Shown: positions 42,086 through 49,999 of the stretch, in pieces
Position numbering within the stretch: the first letter of the stretch is position 1
How the letters are laid out: each line of letters begins with the position of its first letter
Assembly (NCBI GenBank): GCA_000632805.1
Contig: CP007444.1
Span: forward strand, 3,584,772-3,648,771
DNA from: Dyella jiangningensis
GTDB lineage: Bacteria; Pseudomonadota; Gammaproteobacteria; Xanthomonadales; Rhodanobacteraceae
DNA: 64,000 nt
Direction of reading: 5' to 3'
Notes under the pieces: model-generated
What the model saw: only the letters and a program-made list of their open reading frames with translations
Told to the model about the DNA's origin: nothing
Databases searched by the model: none
Position numbers and translations under genes: made by a program

Positions 42086-42403
42086 GTGGCTATCGGGAAA
42101 TTCTTGATCGGGTGCGTTCTGTGCGTCGGCGGCGTGAACGCTGCGTCGGCCATGGATGCCGATGGCCAGGATTCGTCCGCGATGCAGCGTTCGCTCGACA
42201 ACAACGCCAGCAGCCATGAAGGCGCCGGAGCCAGCAGTGGCGGCGATGCCCTTGGCCTGTCGCGCGAAGCCCCGGTGTCGTCCGGTTCCTCTTCGTCCTC
42301 CAGCAGTGACAGCTGCCCAGGCCCGAATCCGGTTTCGCCAGCGCGCAGCAACCGCCGCGCCACCCTTGGCTGGCAGTCGCTGTTGCCCGGCTCCATCCAG
42401 TAA
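42086..42403 (+). CDS. small exported Ser-rich protein
   Basis: A 105-residue protein from GTG 42086 with a signal peptide (GKFLIGCVLCVGGVNAASA) and a low-complexity Ser-rich middle (SSGSSSSSSSDSC). The end (RRATLGWQSLLPG) looks ordered. No domain recognised. It ends 12 bp before mtfA and is probably cotranscribed with it. Confidence 0.6.
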   Translation: MAIGKFLIGCVLCVGGVNAASAMDADGQDSSAMQRSLDNNASSHEGAGASSGGDALGLSREAPVSSGSSSSSSSDSCPGPNPVSPARSNRRATLGWQSLLPGSIQ

Positions 42404-42415
42404 AGCCCCAGGCCC

Positions 42416-43183
42416 GTGCCGGACTCCTGGTGGCGGCGCTTTCGCGCCTACCTGACTCCCCCTCCGATCTTCGAAACCTCATGGCGTGAAGCCGTGGCTT
42501 CGTGCCCGTTGGCCCAGCGACTGGATCGCGCGCAGCAGGCCGAGCTACGCCAGCTCGCTGCCGTGTTCCTCGCCCGCAAGCGCTTTCATCCGCTGGCCGG
42601 CGCGGAGCTGACGCCATCGCTGCAGCTGCTGATTGCCATGCAGGCCTGCTTGCCGGCGTTACAGCAGGGTCCGCATGTGCTCCGCGGGTGGCGCGAGATC
42701 CTGGTGTATCCCGGCGAGTTCAAGGTGCGCCGCAGTCACCACGACGACCGTAGCGGCGTCATCACCGAAAGCGACGACGTGCTGATCGGCGAGGCCTGGG
42801 AGCGCGGTCCACTCGTGCTGTCGCTTGCCGATGTGCAGCTGGACCTCGAACAACCGTGGGACGGCTTCAACGTGGTTGTGCACGAGATTGCCCACAAGCT
42901 CGACATGCTCGATGGCGCAGCCGATGGCGTACCGCCGCTGCCGCCACACATTCCAAGGCGCCAGTGGATCGTGGCGTTCCAGCGCGCGTTCGATCATCTA
43001 TCCAACGACGTGGCGCGCGGGCGCGACACGCTGATCGACCCATACGCGGCGGAAAGTGCCGATGAGTTTTTTGCTGTGGCGAGCGAGTTGCATTGGTCGC
43101 AGCCCAGCGTGCTGCGGCGCGCGGATGCGACGGTGGCGGAGTTGCTGACGGCGTATTACGGGCCTTCGCCCGCGCCACGTTGA
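42416..43183 (+). CDS. mtfA: MtfA-like zinc peptidase (M90)
   Basis: A 255-residue cytoplasmic metallopeptidase; in E. coli MtfA binds the repressor Mlc and affects glucose PTS expression. VVHEIAHKLDML (residues ~163) is the HExxH zinc motif and DEFFAVASE further on supplies the third ligand. The start region DSWWRRFRAYLTPPPI is family-like. Starts with GTG 42416. A REP pair follows, separating it from the convergent kinase gene. Confidence 0.92.
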   Translation: MPDSWWRRFRAYLTPPPIFETSWREAVASCPLAQRLDRAQQAELRQLAAVFLARKRFHPLAGAELTPSLQLLIAMQACLPALQQGPHVLRGWREILVYPGEFKVRRSHHDDRSGVITESDDVLIGEAWERGPLVLSLADVQLDLEQPWDGFNVVVHEIAHKLDMLDGAADGVPPLPPHIPRRQWIVAFQRAFDHLSNDVARGRDTLIDPYAAESADEFFAVASELHWSQPSVLRRADATVAELLTAYYGPSPAPR

Positions 43184-43198
43184 ACGATCCGGATCCAT

Positions 43199-43279
43199 GT
43201 GGGAGCGCACCCTGTGCGCGACAGCTACGTTGCATGATTGCTGCATCATGGGGTTGTCGCGCACAGGGTGCGCTCCCAC
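43199..43279. repeat. REP-type inverted pair between convergent genes
   Basis: GTGGGAGCGCACCCTGTGCG at the left and its reverse complement at the right, with a ~40-bp middle. It lies between mtfA (plus) and the histidine kinase gene (minus), a typical place for a bidirectional terminator or REP function. Confidence 0.88.
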
Positions 43280-43297
43280 AAAAAAGCAGCGGATAGC

Positions 43298-44734
43298 TCA
43301 ACCCGGCGGCAACTTCACGCTGAAACGCGCGCCGTTGAATTCCGGCGAGCGATCGACCTGCAGTTCGCCGCCATACGCGCGGATGATGTCCTGCACGATG
43401 GACAGGCCAATACCATGGCCCTGCACGCGCTCGTCGCCACGCACGCCACGCTGCAGCACGCTCTCGATGTTGTCGTCGTCGATGCCCGGGCCGTCGTCTT
43501 CCACGCTCAGCCACAAGCCGGGGCGGGGGCGACCGGCCACCGGTCGCATCTTCACCACCAGGAGCACGCGATGGCTCGCCCACTTGAAAGCGTTCTCCAG
43601 CAGGTTGCCCATCAGCTCCAGCAGGTCGCCCTGTTCGCCGTAGAACGCGGCGTTGTCGTCGATGTCGAATTCGCACAGCACGTTCTTGGCCGCATAGACC
43701 TTCTCCAGGCTCTGCACCAGGTCTTCGGCGTGGCCGGCGATGGGAATGGCGGTGGTGGCGAATGTCTGCCGGCCGGACGTGGCCGCGCGCGCCAGCTGGT
43801 ATGCCACCAACTCGTCCATCTTGCGTACCTGCTCCAGCACGGTGTCGCGCAAGCCGGATTCACCACTGGCGCTTTCCAGGCTGGAGCGCACCACCGCGAG
43901 CGGCGTCTTCAAGCTGTGCGCAAGATCGGCCAGCGTATTGCGCGTGCGCACGCGCTGTTCGCGCTCGCTGTCGATGAAGGCGTTGATGCGCTGGGTGAGG
44001 CCCATGAGTTCGGCCGGGTACTGATCACCCAGGTGGTCGCGATCACCGCGCTCCACGCGCGACATCTCGTTGGCTACCTTGCGCAGCGGGGTAAGGCTCC
44101 AGCGCAGCAGCAGCATCTGCAGCAGGATCAGCATCACGCCCAGCGATGCCAGCCAGAAAATGAGGCTGCGCCGGAACACCGCGTTGCGTCCTTCAAGCTG
44201 ATCTTCGGTCTGCGCCACCATGAAGGTGAGGTGGACTGATTTCTTCTCGGACGTGTCGAGCGCGACACCGTAGACGTAGTAATACAGACGGCCCATGCGC
44301 GTTTCGACCGGGCCGACGAACTGCCCCTGCCCCGGTTCGAGCGGATGCAGGAAGCCGAAGTCGCGGCCGATGGCCGACGGCGACTCCCAGCGAAAACCGT
44401 TGTCGCCGATGGCGACGGCATAAAGGCCCGAGCCCGGACGCGAAAAGCTCGGATCGGGCGGCGTGTCGGGCAGCAGCACCTTTCCGGAACGTCCGACTTC
44501 GGTACCCGCGAGATAAGCCACGACGAAGTTCTGCAGGCGGTCCTGCAGCCCTTTCAGTGCGCTATCGGCTGCCGTACGCGTGAGGGTAAGGCCGACCACA
44601 CCAAGAAAGGCTGCCAGCACAAAACCCGTGGCCAGAGCCGCGCGCGCCGCCAGTGAAAACGGGCGGCGCGGCGGTGGCGGATCATTCGTCGTCGCTTTCG
44701 CTGCGGGGGATGGCAAAGCGGTATCCGCGTCCAC
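43298..44734 (-). CDS. phoQ: PhoQ-like sensor histidine kinase
   Basis: A ~478-residue inner-membrane kinase. Transmembrane helix 1 lies near the start (LATGFVLAAFLGVVGLTL), then a periplasmic sensor domain, then helix 2 (FWLASLGVMLILLQMLLL) and a HAMP-like segment. The phosphoacceptor box is LADLAHSLKTPLAVVRSS. The ATP-binding domain has LMGNLLENAFKW (N box), VEDDGPGIDDDN (G1) and GHGIGLSIVQDI (G2). The start is uncertain: the frame has no ATG close to helix 1, and I propose GTG 44734, giving a 53-bp overlap with the regulator gene. The pairing with the regulator upstream is clear. Confidence 0.87.
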   Translation of the reverse strand: MDADTALPSPAAKATTNDPPPPRRPFSLAARAALATGFVLAAFLGVVGLTLTRTAADSALKGLQDRLQNFVVAYLAGTEVGRSGKVLLPDTPPDPSFSRPGSGLYAVAIGDNGFRWESPSAIGRDFGFLHPLEPGQGQFVGPVETRMGRLYYYVYGVALDTSEKKSVHLTFMVAQTEDQLEGRNAVFRRSLIFWLASLGVMLILLQMLLLRWSLTPLRKVANEMSRVERGDRDHLGDQYPAELMGLTQRINAFIDSEREQRVRTRNTLADLAHSLKTPLAVVRSSLESASGESGLRDTVLEQVRKMDELVAYQLARAATSGRQTFATTAIPIAGHAEDLVQSLEKVYAAKNVLCEFDIDDNAAFYGEQGDLLELMGNLLENAFKWASHRVLLVVKMRPVAGRPRPGLWLSVEDDGPGIDDDNIESVLQRGVRGDERVQGHGIGLSIVQDIIRAYGGELQVDRSPEFNGARFSVKLPPG

Positions 44735-45374
44735 GTACCGTCTCGATGGGCTTGAGGTTGCCTTCCGGATCGAGCTTCCTGCGCAGACGGCCGATGAAGA
44801 CCTCCAACACGTTGGAGTCGCGATCGAAATCCTGCTGGTAGATGTGCTCGGTGAGGTCGGCCTTGGAGACCAGCTCACCCGCGTGCAGCATCAGGTATTC
44901 CAGCACCTTGTACTCGTAGCTGGTGAGGTCGACCGGCTTGCCTTCCACGGTCACCGTCTGCGCGGTGGTGTCCAGCTTGATCGGGCCGCAGGCCAGCACC
45001 GGCTTGGACCAGCCGCTCGCACGGCGTACCAATGCGTTGATGCGGGCCAGCAGCTCCTCGACGTGAAACGGCTTGACGAGGTAGTCGTCGGCGCCGTGCT
45101 TGAGGCCTTCCACCTTGTCCTGCCAGCCGCCGCGGGCGGTGAGGATCAGGATCGGATAGCGCTGACCGGCCTCGCGCAGCGACCGGATCAGGTCCATGCC
45201 CGACATCTTGGGCAACCCTAAATCGATGATCGCCAGGTCGAACGGCACCTCGCGGCCGAGGTACATGCCTTCCTCACCGTCCTGAGCTGCATCGACGGCA
45301 AAACCATCGCGCTTCAGGCGGGCAGCGAGCGTTTCGCGCAGCGGCGCCTCGTCCTCTACCAAAAGGATGCGCAT
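44682..45374 (-). CDS. phoP: PhoP-like response regulator (OmpR family)
   Basis: A 230-residue regulator. The receiver domain shows LVEDEAPLRETL (acidic pocket), the phosphoacceptor Asp in LAIIDLGLPKMSG, and Lys in YLVKPFHVEELLAR. The C-terminal winged helix runs through LTSYEYKVLEYLMLHAGELVSKADLTEHIY to the recognition helix and RGRGYRFAIP. Autogenous control with the downstream kinase is usual. The ATG shares an A with the stop of the PepSY gene upstream (TGATG), so the three are coupled. Confidence 0.94.
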   Translation of the reverse strand: MRILLVEDEAPLRETLAARLKRDGFAVDAAQDGEEGMYLGREVPFDLAIIDLGLPKMSGMDLIRSLREAGQRYPILILTARGGWQDKVEGLKHGADDYLVKPFHVEELLARINALVRRASGWSKPVLACGPIKLDTTAQTVTVEGKPVDLTSYEYKVLEYLMLHAGELVSKADLTEHIYQQDFDRDSNVLEVFIGRLRRKLDPEGNLKPIETVRGRGYRFAIPRSESDDE

Positions 45375-45691
45375 CAGTGTTTCTCCTTGTTGCTCTCGCC
45401 GTCACTGGACGGGTTCTTGGTCGAATCGTTGGAACCGGCCTTGGCCGCTTCCGTCGTTACGGTCACCACGCGCACATGACCTTCCGGCGTGAGTACCTTG
45501 ACACGATGTTCAAAGGAGCTGCGCCCGCGCCGCACGGTGCTGGCTGACAGCACCTTGCCGCCTGTTTCCTTCTGCACCTGGACGACCGCCTGCTCCAGCG
45601 ACAAGGCCGGCTCAGCGGACTGCGCCGCCCAGACGACCGGACCGGCCGCGAGCGACAGCAACAAAACCAGGGAACGCAGAATTGTTTTCAT
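45374..45691 (-). CDS. exported PepSY-domain protein
   Basis: A 105-residue protein starting MKTILRSLVLLLSLAAGPVVWA at 45691, a signal peptide. The mature part LSLEQAVVQVQKETGGKVLSASTVRRGRSSFEHRVKVLTPEGHVRVV is a single PepSY unit, often found with PhoPQ-type systems and with peptidase inhibition. The tail is charged and disordered. It is the first gene of the PepSY-phoP-phoQ unit and may feed a periplasmic signal to the kinase, which is inference. Confidence 0.85.
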   Translation of the reverse strand: MKTILRSLVLLLSLAAGPVVWAAQSAEPALSLEQAVVQVQKETGGKVLSASTVRRGRSSFEHRVKVLTPEGHVRVVTVTTEAAKAGSNDSTKNPSSDGESNKEKH

Positions 45692-45787
45692 TTCGTTAAA
45701 CAGACCCAATCCAACCGCAGGGCGGAAACGCATCGTCGTTCAGACTATGGAATCGGGGCTGAATATTGACCGGATAACCGGACGGCG

Positions 45788-46792
45788 TCACGCCGCCACG
45801 CGGTGTTGCACCATGGCCTGCTCAAGAAGTGACCAGCCAGCGCCGGGCAAATGAGCGCCCTCGCTGAGTCGGCGGCGGAATCCGCGGGCACCCGGCTCGC
45901 CCTGGTAAAGCCCCAGGATGTGCCTGCTGATGTGCTTGAGCGCGGTGCCTCGGGCGAGCTCGGCCTCGACGTACGGCCGCAGTCGCAGCAATACGTCCTC
46001 GCGCGTCGGCATGGGCTCGCCGTAAAGCGCAGCCTCGACCTTCGCGAGCACATATGGGTCGTGATAGGCCGCCCGACCCAACATCACGCCGTCGACCTGG
46101 GCCAGATGCTCCTGCACTTCGTCCACCGTGGTGATGCCGCCGTTGATCACGATGACCAAGCCCGGGAACTCGCGCTTGAGGCGATACACGCGCTCGTAGT
46201 TGAGCGGCGGAATCTCGCGGTTTTCCTTGGGGCTGAGCCCCTGCAGCCAGGCCTTGCGGGCATGCACCACCAGCACTTCGACGCCGGCGCCTACCATGGT
46301 TTCGGTGAACTGCTGCAGATCGGCGTAGTCGTCCTGGTCATCGACGCCGATGCGGCACTTCACCGTCACCGGTATGTCCACGGCGTCGCGCATGGCCTTC
46401 ACGCAATCGCCGACCAGTGCCGGCTCACGCATCAGGCAGGCACCGAAGCGTCCGGACTGCACCCGATCGGAAGGGCAACCCACGTTGAGGTTGATCTCGT
46501 CGTAGCCCGCATCGGCGCCGTATCGGGCGGCGATGGCCAGCTCCTCCGGTTCGCTGCCGCCCAGTTGCAGTGCCACCGGATGCTCCTGCTGGCTGTGTTC
46601 GAGCAGGCGCAGCTGCCTGCCGCGCACCAGCGCGGCGCTGGTCACCATCTCGGTGTACAGGCGGGCATGGGGAGACAGCAGCCGGTGGAAATACCGGCAG
46701 TGGCGATCCGTCCAGTCCATCATGGGCGCGACGGTGAGGCGCCAGTCGTCCTTTTGCAGCGGCTGACGGAGGGATTCGGCGGGAGCTGACAT
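45788..46792 (-). CDS. dusA: tRNA-dihydrouridine synthase A
   Basis: A 334-residue FMN enzyme that reduces uridine to dihydrouridine in the tRNA D-loop. Motifs: VAPMMDWTDRHCRYF at the start, LNVGCPSDRVQSGRFGACLM with the catalytic Cys, VTVKCRIG, HARKAWLQGLSPKENREIPPL (DusA-type) and INGGITTVDE. DusA rather than DusB/C is supported by the LSPKENR sequence. The gene ends with a conserved HRV...A tail and is transcribed alone on the minus strand. Confidence 0.95.
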   Translation of the reverse strand: MSAPAESLRQPLQKDDWRLTVAPMMDWTDRHCRYFHRLLSPHARLYTEMVTSAALVRGRQLRLLEHSQQEHPVALQLGGSEPEELAIAARYGADAGYDEINLNVGCPSDRVQSGRFGACLMREPALVGDCVKAMRDAVDIPVTVKCRIGVDDQDDYADLQQFTETMVGAGVEVLVVHARKAWLQGLSPKENREIPPLNYERVYRLKREFPGLVIVINGGITTVDEVQEHLAQVDGVMLGRAAYHDPYVLAKVEAALYGEPMPTREDVLLRLRPYVEAELARGTALKHISRHILGLYQGEPGARGFRRRLSEGAHLPGAGWSLLEQAMVQHRVAA

Positions 46793-47544
46793 GCCCCTAT
46801 TGTACCGGCTGGCTCAGGAGGCCGCGGCTCGCCGCCCCTGACGCCAGGCCAGCCACCGCAACGGCAGGGCCACCCGGGCAGATCGCCGTGCCGGCGAGAC
46901 ATCAGCGCCACCAGGCTCTGCAGCACCGTGTTGATGCTTGTGCCGGGCCGAGGATGTCGCGCAGGCGCTGGGGCATTCAGATCACGCCGATCAGGAAGAA
47001 CTGAGGAAATACCCCAGCAGAGATGGCACCCATGCCTGCCACAGCTTTAGGCCATCGCCCTGCGGCGTATCTCGCTTGCTGAAAGAGTGACCGGGATGGT
47101 GAAGAGGCCACCAGACAGCATCACCAGCCGTGCCCGATGCTTCTGCGCTGCCTGCCCGTGAGCAACCGGCGCGTCCGTTCCCTGCGCATATTCCATCCCC
47201 TGGGTGGCTGGAGGCTGCAGCTGCGCTGTCTCGGCCAGCTTTACCTCTCGGGACATGATGCCGCAGTGATCTCTCCCTGCGAGGGCAAGCAGCACCAAAT
47301 AGCAGCCTAAAACCGCGTCAAACCGCGTGGATGCTGGACGCAAGCTCTTGGCCGACGCCAAGACGCGGGCGCCGCCGGATCATGAACGGCGTGACGGCCG
47401 ATGGCATAATACGCAGCCATACGCTGCACCCAGCAGCACTCGTCAGGCGCAGCGGCTCATCGCCTTCCCCACACGAGTCCGGCACCGGCCTTGGCTGGTG
47501 CTGCTGCCCGCAGCTTTTCATTTTTTCTACGACGGTACCCGGCA
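46793..47544. other. 752-bp spacer, possible gene remnant
   Basis: No intact gene recognised. On the minus strand, 46980-47260 holds pieces that could be a decayed membrane-protein gene: a segment starting MSREVKLAETAQL, a hydrophobic LSGGLFTIPVTLSA stretch and, after a break, GVFPQFFLIGV. Nothing can be assigned. The promoter for the ferredoxin reductase gene should lie near 47400-47540. Confidence 0.35.
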
Positions 47545-48321
47545 ATGGTGGCATTGGCGACGGAGCACGTGATCGACGTGCACCACTGGAACGACAGCCT
47601 CTTCAGTTTCCGCACGACGCGCGATCCTGGCTTCCGCTTCGACAGCGGCCAGTTCGTGATGATCGGCCTGGAGGTCGACGGCCGCCCGCTGATGCGTGCC
47701 TACTCGATCGCCAGCGCGAACTACGAGGAGCACCTGGAGTTCTTCAGCATCAAGGTGCCCAACGGCCCGCTGACCTCGCGCCTGCAGCACCTCAAGCCCG
47801 GCGACCCGATCATCGTCAGCCGCAAGCCGACCGGCACGTTGGTGCTCAACGACCTCAAGCCGGGCAAGCACCTCTACCTGCTGGGCACGGGCACCGGCCT
47901 GGCGCCATTCCTCAGCCTGGTGCGCGATCCGGAAACCTACGAGCGATTCGAGAAGATCGTGATTGCCCACGGCGTGCGCAACATCAACGACCTCGCCTAC
48001 CAGGACTATCTGGAAAACGAGCTGCCGCAGCACGAATACCTGGGCGAACTGGTGCGCGAGAAACTGGTCTACTACCCCACGGTGACGCGCGAGCCGTTCC
48101 GCAACCGCGGCCGCATCACCGACAACATCGTCAACGGCTCGATGAGCCAAGCCATTGGCCTGCCGCCGCTCGATCCGACCACCGATCGCGTGATGCTCTG
48201 CGGCAGCCCCTCGATGTTGAACGACACCTGCGTGCTGCTCGACGAGCGGGGTTTCCAGGTGTCACCGCGCACGCGTGAACCGGGTGACTATGTGATCGAG
48301 CGTGCGTTTGTCGAGAAGTAA
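47545..48321 (+). CDS. fpr: ferredoxin-NADP(+) reductase
   Basis: A 258-residue flavoprotein that moves electrons between NADPH and ferredoxin or flavodoxin. FAD contacts are FRFDSGQFVMIG and RAYSIASANYEE; the NADPH site is LLGTGTGLAPFLSL, and MLCGSPSML is the second nucleotide motif. It ends in AFVEK, as in the short bacterial Fpr group. I use ATG 47545; a frame extends a further 54 bp upstream. The gene stands alone after a 750-bp spacer and may be stress-regulated, which the sequence does not show. Confidence 0.93.
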   Translation: MVALATEHVIDVHHWNDSLFSFRTTRDPGFRFDSGQFVMIGLEVDGRPLMRAYSIASANYEEHLEFFSIKVPNGPLTSRLQHLKPGDPIIVSRKPTGTLVLNDLKPGKHLYLLGTGTGLAPFLSLVRDPETYERFEKIVIAHGVRNINDLAYQDYLENELPQHEYLGELVREKLVYYPTVTREPFRNRGRITDNIVNGSMSQAIGLPPLDPTTDRVMLCGSPSMLNDTCVLLDERGFQVSPRTREPGDYVIERAFVEK

Positions 48322-48345
48322 CGCCACGCCTTCGTCGTGCTTTGT

Positions 48346-48467
48346 GTAGGAGCGCATCCAGTGCGCGAAAAGCCGACGAAGCGATGAGACGATGACGCCA
48401 ATCGGGCGACAACCGTTCGATCCAGGTGATCCGGTGCTCTGCGGTCGCGCACTGAGTGCGCTCCTAC
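48346..48467. repeat. REP-type repeat pair
   Basis: GTAGGAGCGCATCCAGTGCGCGA on the left and GTCGCGCACTGAGTGCGCTCCTAC on the right. The right half belongs to a ~150-bp unit that is repeated at 48535-48682. Confidence 0.85.
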
Positions 48468-48682
48468 AATGCGGAGGCGTCGCGCCTTCAGTCTCGCGCC
48501 TGGCCTTGGCCCTCGTTGCCCCAATACCGAACACGCGATGAGGCGATGACGCCGATCGGGCGACAAGCGTTCGATCGAAGTGATCAGGCGAGTCTGCGGT
48601 CGCGCACTGGGTGCGCTCCTACAAGTTCGTTCCTTCAGTCCCGTACGCGACCTTGGCCTTCGTTGTCCCAATACCCGAACAC
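48381..48682. repeat. imperfect ~150-bp tandem duplication
   Basis: Unit 1 (48381-48534) and unit 2 (48535-48682) align along their whole length: both start GCGATGAG, both contain the REP arm GTCGCGCACTG, and both end at CCGAACAC. Unit 2 contains the true 3' end of the kinase-like gene. Unit 1 carries a copy that would still encode YWGNEGQGQARD plus a stop. Confidence 0.85.
48597..48622. repeat. single REP arm
   Basis: CGGTCGCGCACTGGGTGCGC plus TCCTAC. It is a half unit inside the second copy of the tandem duplication, 13 bp after the kinase-like gene's stop. Confidence 0.8.
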
Positions 48683-49288
48683 GCGACGTGCGATGAGTTT
48701 GTAGAGACGCTTGCCGGTCGCGCGCCACAGTCTTGAATGCGGCGCCGGCGTATCGAGAATCGCGCGCTGGCGTGCACTCAACGCTTCGGGGCAGTAGGTG
48801 CGTTTATGCTTGAGCAGGTGGCGCAGATCTTCGCGCGCGAGCAGACGGAACAGCGCGCCGCGTCGACCGCGGGTCCAGGCGATCTGGAAGTCCACCAATG
48901 CCGGGCGTCCATCCGTGCGCACCAGCCAGTTCGGTTCCTTGGCCAGGTCGTTGTGCACGATGCCACGGCGATGCAGCACGGCCAGCAATCGCAGCGCATC
49001 GCGGTAGTAAGCGCGATCGCGAGGCTGCGCCTGTTGCATCGGCGCGCCGGCGATATAGCCACGCAGCAGTTCGCGACCGTTCCAACCGAGCAAGGCAGGA
49101 ACGCCGTCGATGCCGTTGAGCTTCGCCAGCGCTCGCGCCTCACGCGCCGCCGCGCGACGCGCGAACGCGCGCGCCCACCAGCGTGCCGCGGCAATATCAC
49201 GCCGGATCACACGCACGCCGTTGCGTTCGACCATCTCGATGCGGCCGAGCTCGTCGGCCTTCAGCAGGGTGTCGCTCGAGGTGTCCAC
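48635..49288 (-). CDS. RIO/lipopolysaccharide-kinase-like protein
   Basis: A ~217-residue kinase-fold protein. The catalytic loop is GIVHNDLAKEPNWLV (H-x-D...N) and the metal-binding Asp is in ALVDFQIAW. N-terminal residues (KADELGRIEMVERNG, then RAAAREARALAKL) fit the glycine-poor start of InaA/WaaP-type kinases. Target unknown; perhaps the LPS core. The open frame begins at 49405, but the GTG at 49288 fits the family better and the DUF456 gene starts only 13 bp away from 49405. The 3' end is duplicated downstream. Confidence 0.75.
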   Translation of the reverse strand: MDTSSDTLLKADELGRIEMVERNGVRVIRRDIAAARWWARAFARRAAAREARALAKLNGIDGVPALLGWNGRELLRGYIAGAPMQQAQPRDRAYYRDALRLLAVLHRRGIVHNDLAKEPNWLVRTDGRPALVDFQIAWTRGRRGALFRLLAREDLRHLLKHKRTYCPEALSARQRAILDTPAPHSRLWRATGKRLYKLIARRVFGYWDNEGQGRVRD

Positions 49289-49418
49289 TAAGCATCCGCC
49301 AAACGGCGCGCCGTGCGCCGTGTCGGCTATTGTCGCCGATTCGCCGACAGTGGGCGCGGTATCGCCAGTCAGGTTCGAGCCGATATGCTGAAGGCTCGTC
49401 GCCACCGAGGAGATCGGT

Positions 49419-49901
49419 TTGGAGATCGCGCTCTACGTGCTCGCCGCGCTGCTGATCGTGGGTGGACTGGTGGGCAACATCCTGCCGGCGCTGCCGGGTA
49501 TCCCGATGATCTTCGGCGGCATCTGGCTGGCCGCAGCCCTGGATGACTATCGGCACCTGGGCCTCTGGTGGCTGGTGATCATCGGCACGCTGGGCACGAT
49601 CGGCGTCATCGTCGATTTCGTATCCGCCACGCTCGGCGCCAAGCGGGTGGGCGCCAGCAAGCTCGCGCTCAGCGGCGCGGCCCTCGGCACGGTGGTGGGC
49701 ATGTTCTTCGGGCTGGCAGGCCTGCTGCTTGGCCCGTTCATCGGCGCCTTGCTGGGCGAGCTGCTCTCGGGCACCAGCGTGCTGCGTTCGGCCCACGTCG
49801 GTGCCGCCACCTGGATCGGCCTGCTCCTCGGCACGCTGGTGAAGCTGGTGCTGTCGTTCATGATGATCGGGCTGTTCGCCTTCGCCTGGCTGGTCGGCTG
49901 A
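49419..49901 (+). CDS. DUF456 family membrane protein
   Basis: A 160-residue protein with four to five transmembrane helices; LPALPGIPMIFGGIWLAA and the Gly/Ala-rich later segments (GLAGLLLGPFIGALLGELL) are typical of DUF456. Starts at TTG 49419 behind GAGGAG. Function unknown. Divergent from the kinase-like gene. Confidence 0.85.
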   Translation: MEIALYVLAALLIVGGLVGNILPALPGIPMIFGGIWLAAALDDYRHLGLWWLVIIGTLGTIGVIVDFVSATLGAKRVGASKLALSGAALGTVVGMFFGLAGLLLGPFIGALLGELLSGTSVLRSAHVGAATWIGLLLGTLVKLVLSFMMIGLFAFAWLVG

Positions 49902-49999
49902 AGACGCGACCGGCATCGCGCGACCGCAACCTTCGGCACATGGCATTGGGCACATCCGCCCCTTTAGGCTCGTGCGACCACATCATCAGGGAAAGACCC

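Noticed and set aside
46980-47361. Intact membrane-protein gene upstream of fpr
   Set aside because: The plausible pieces are in different frames with stops between them, so at best a remnant.
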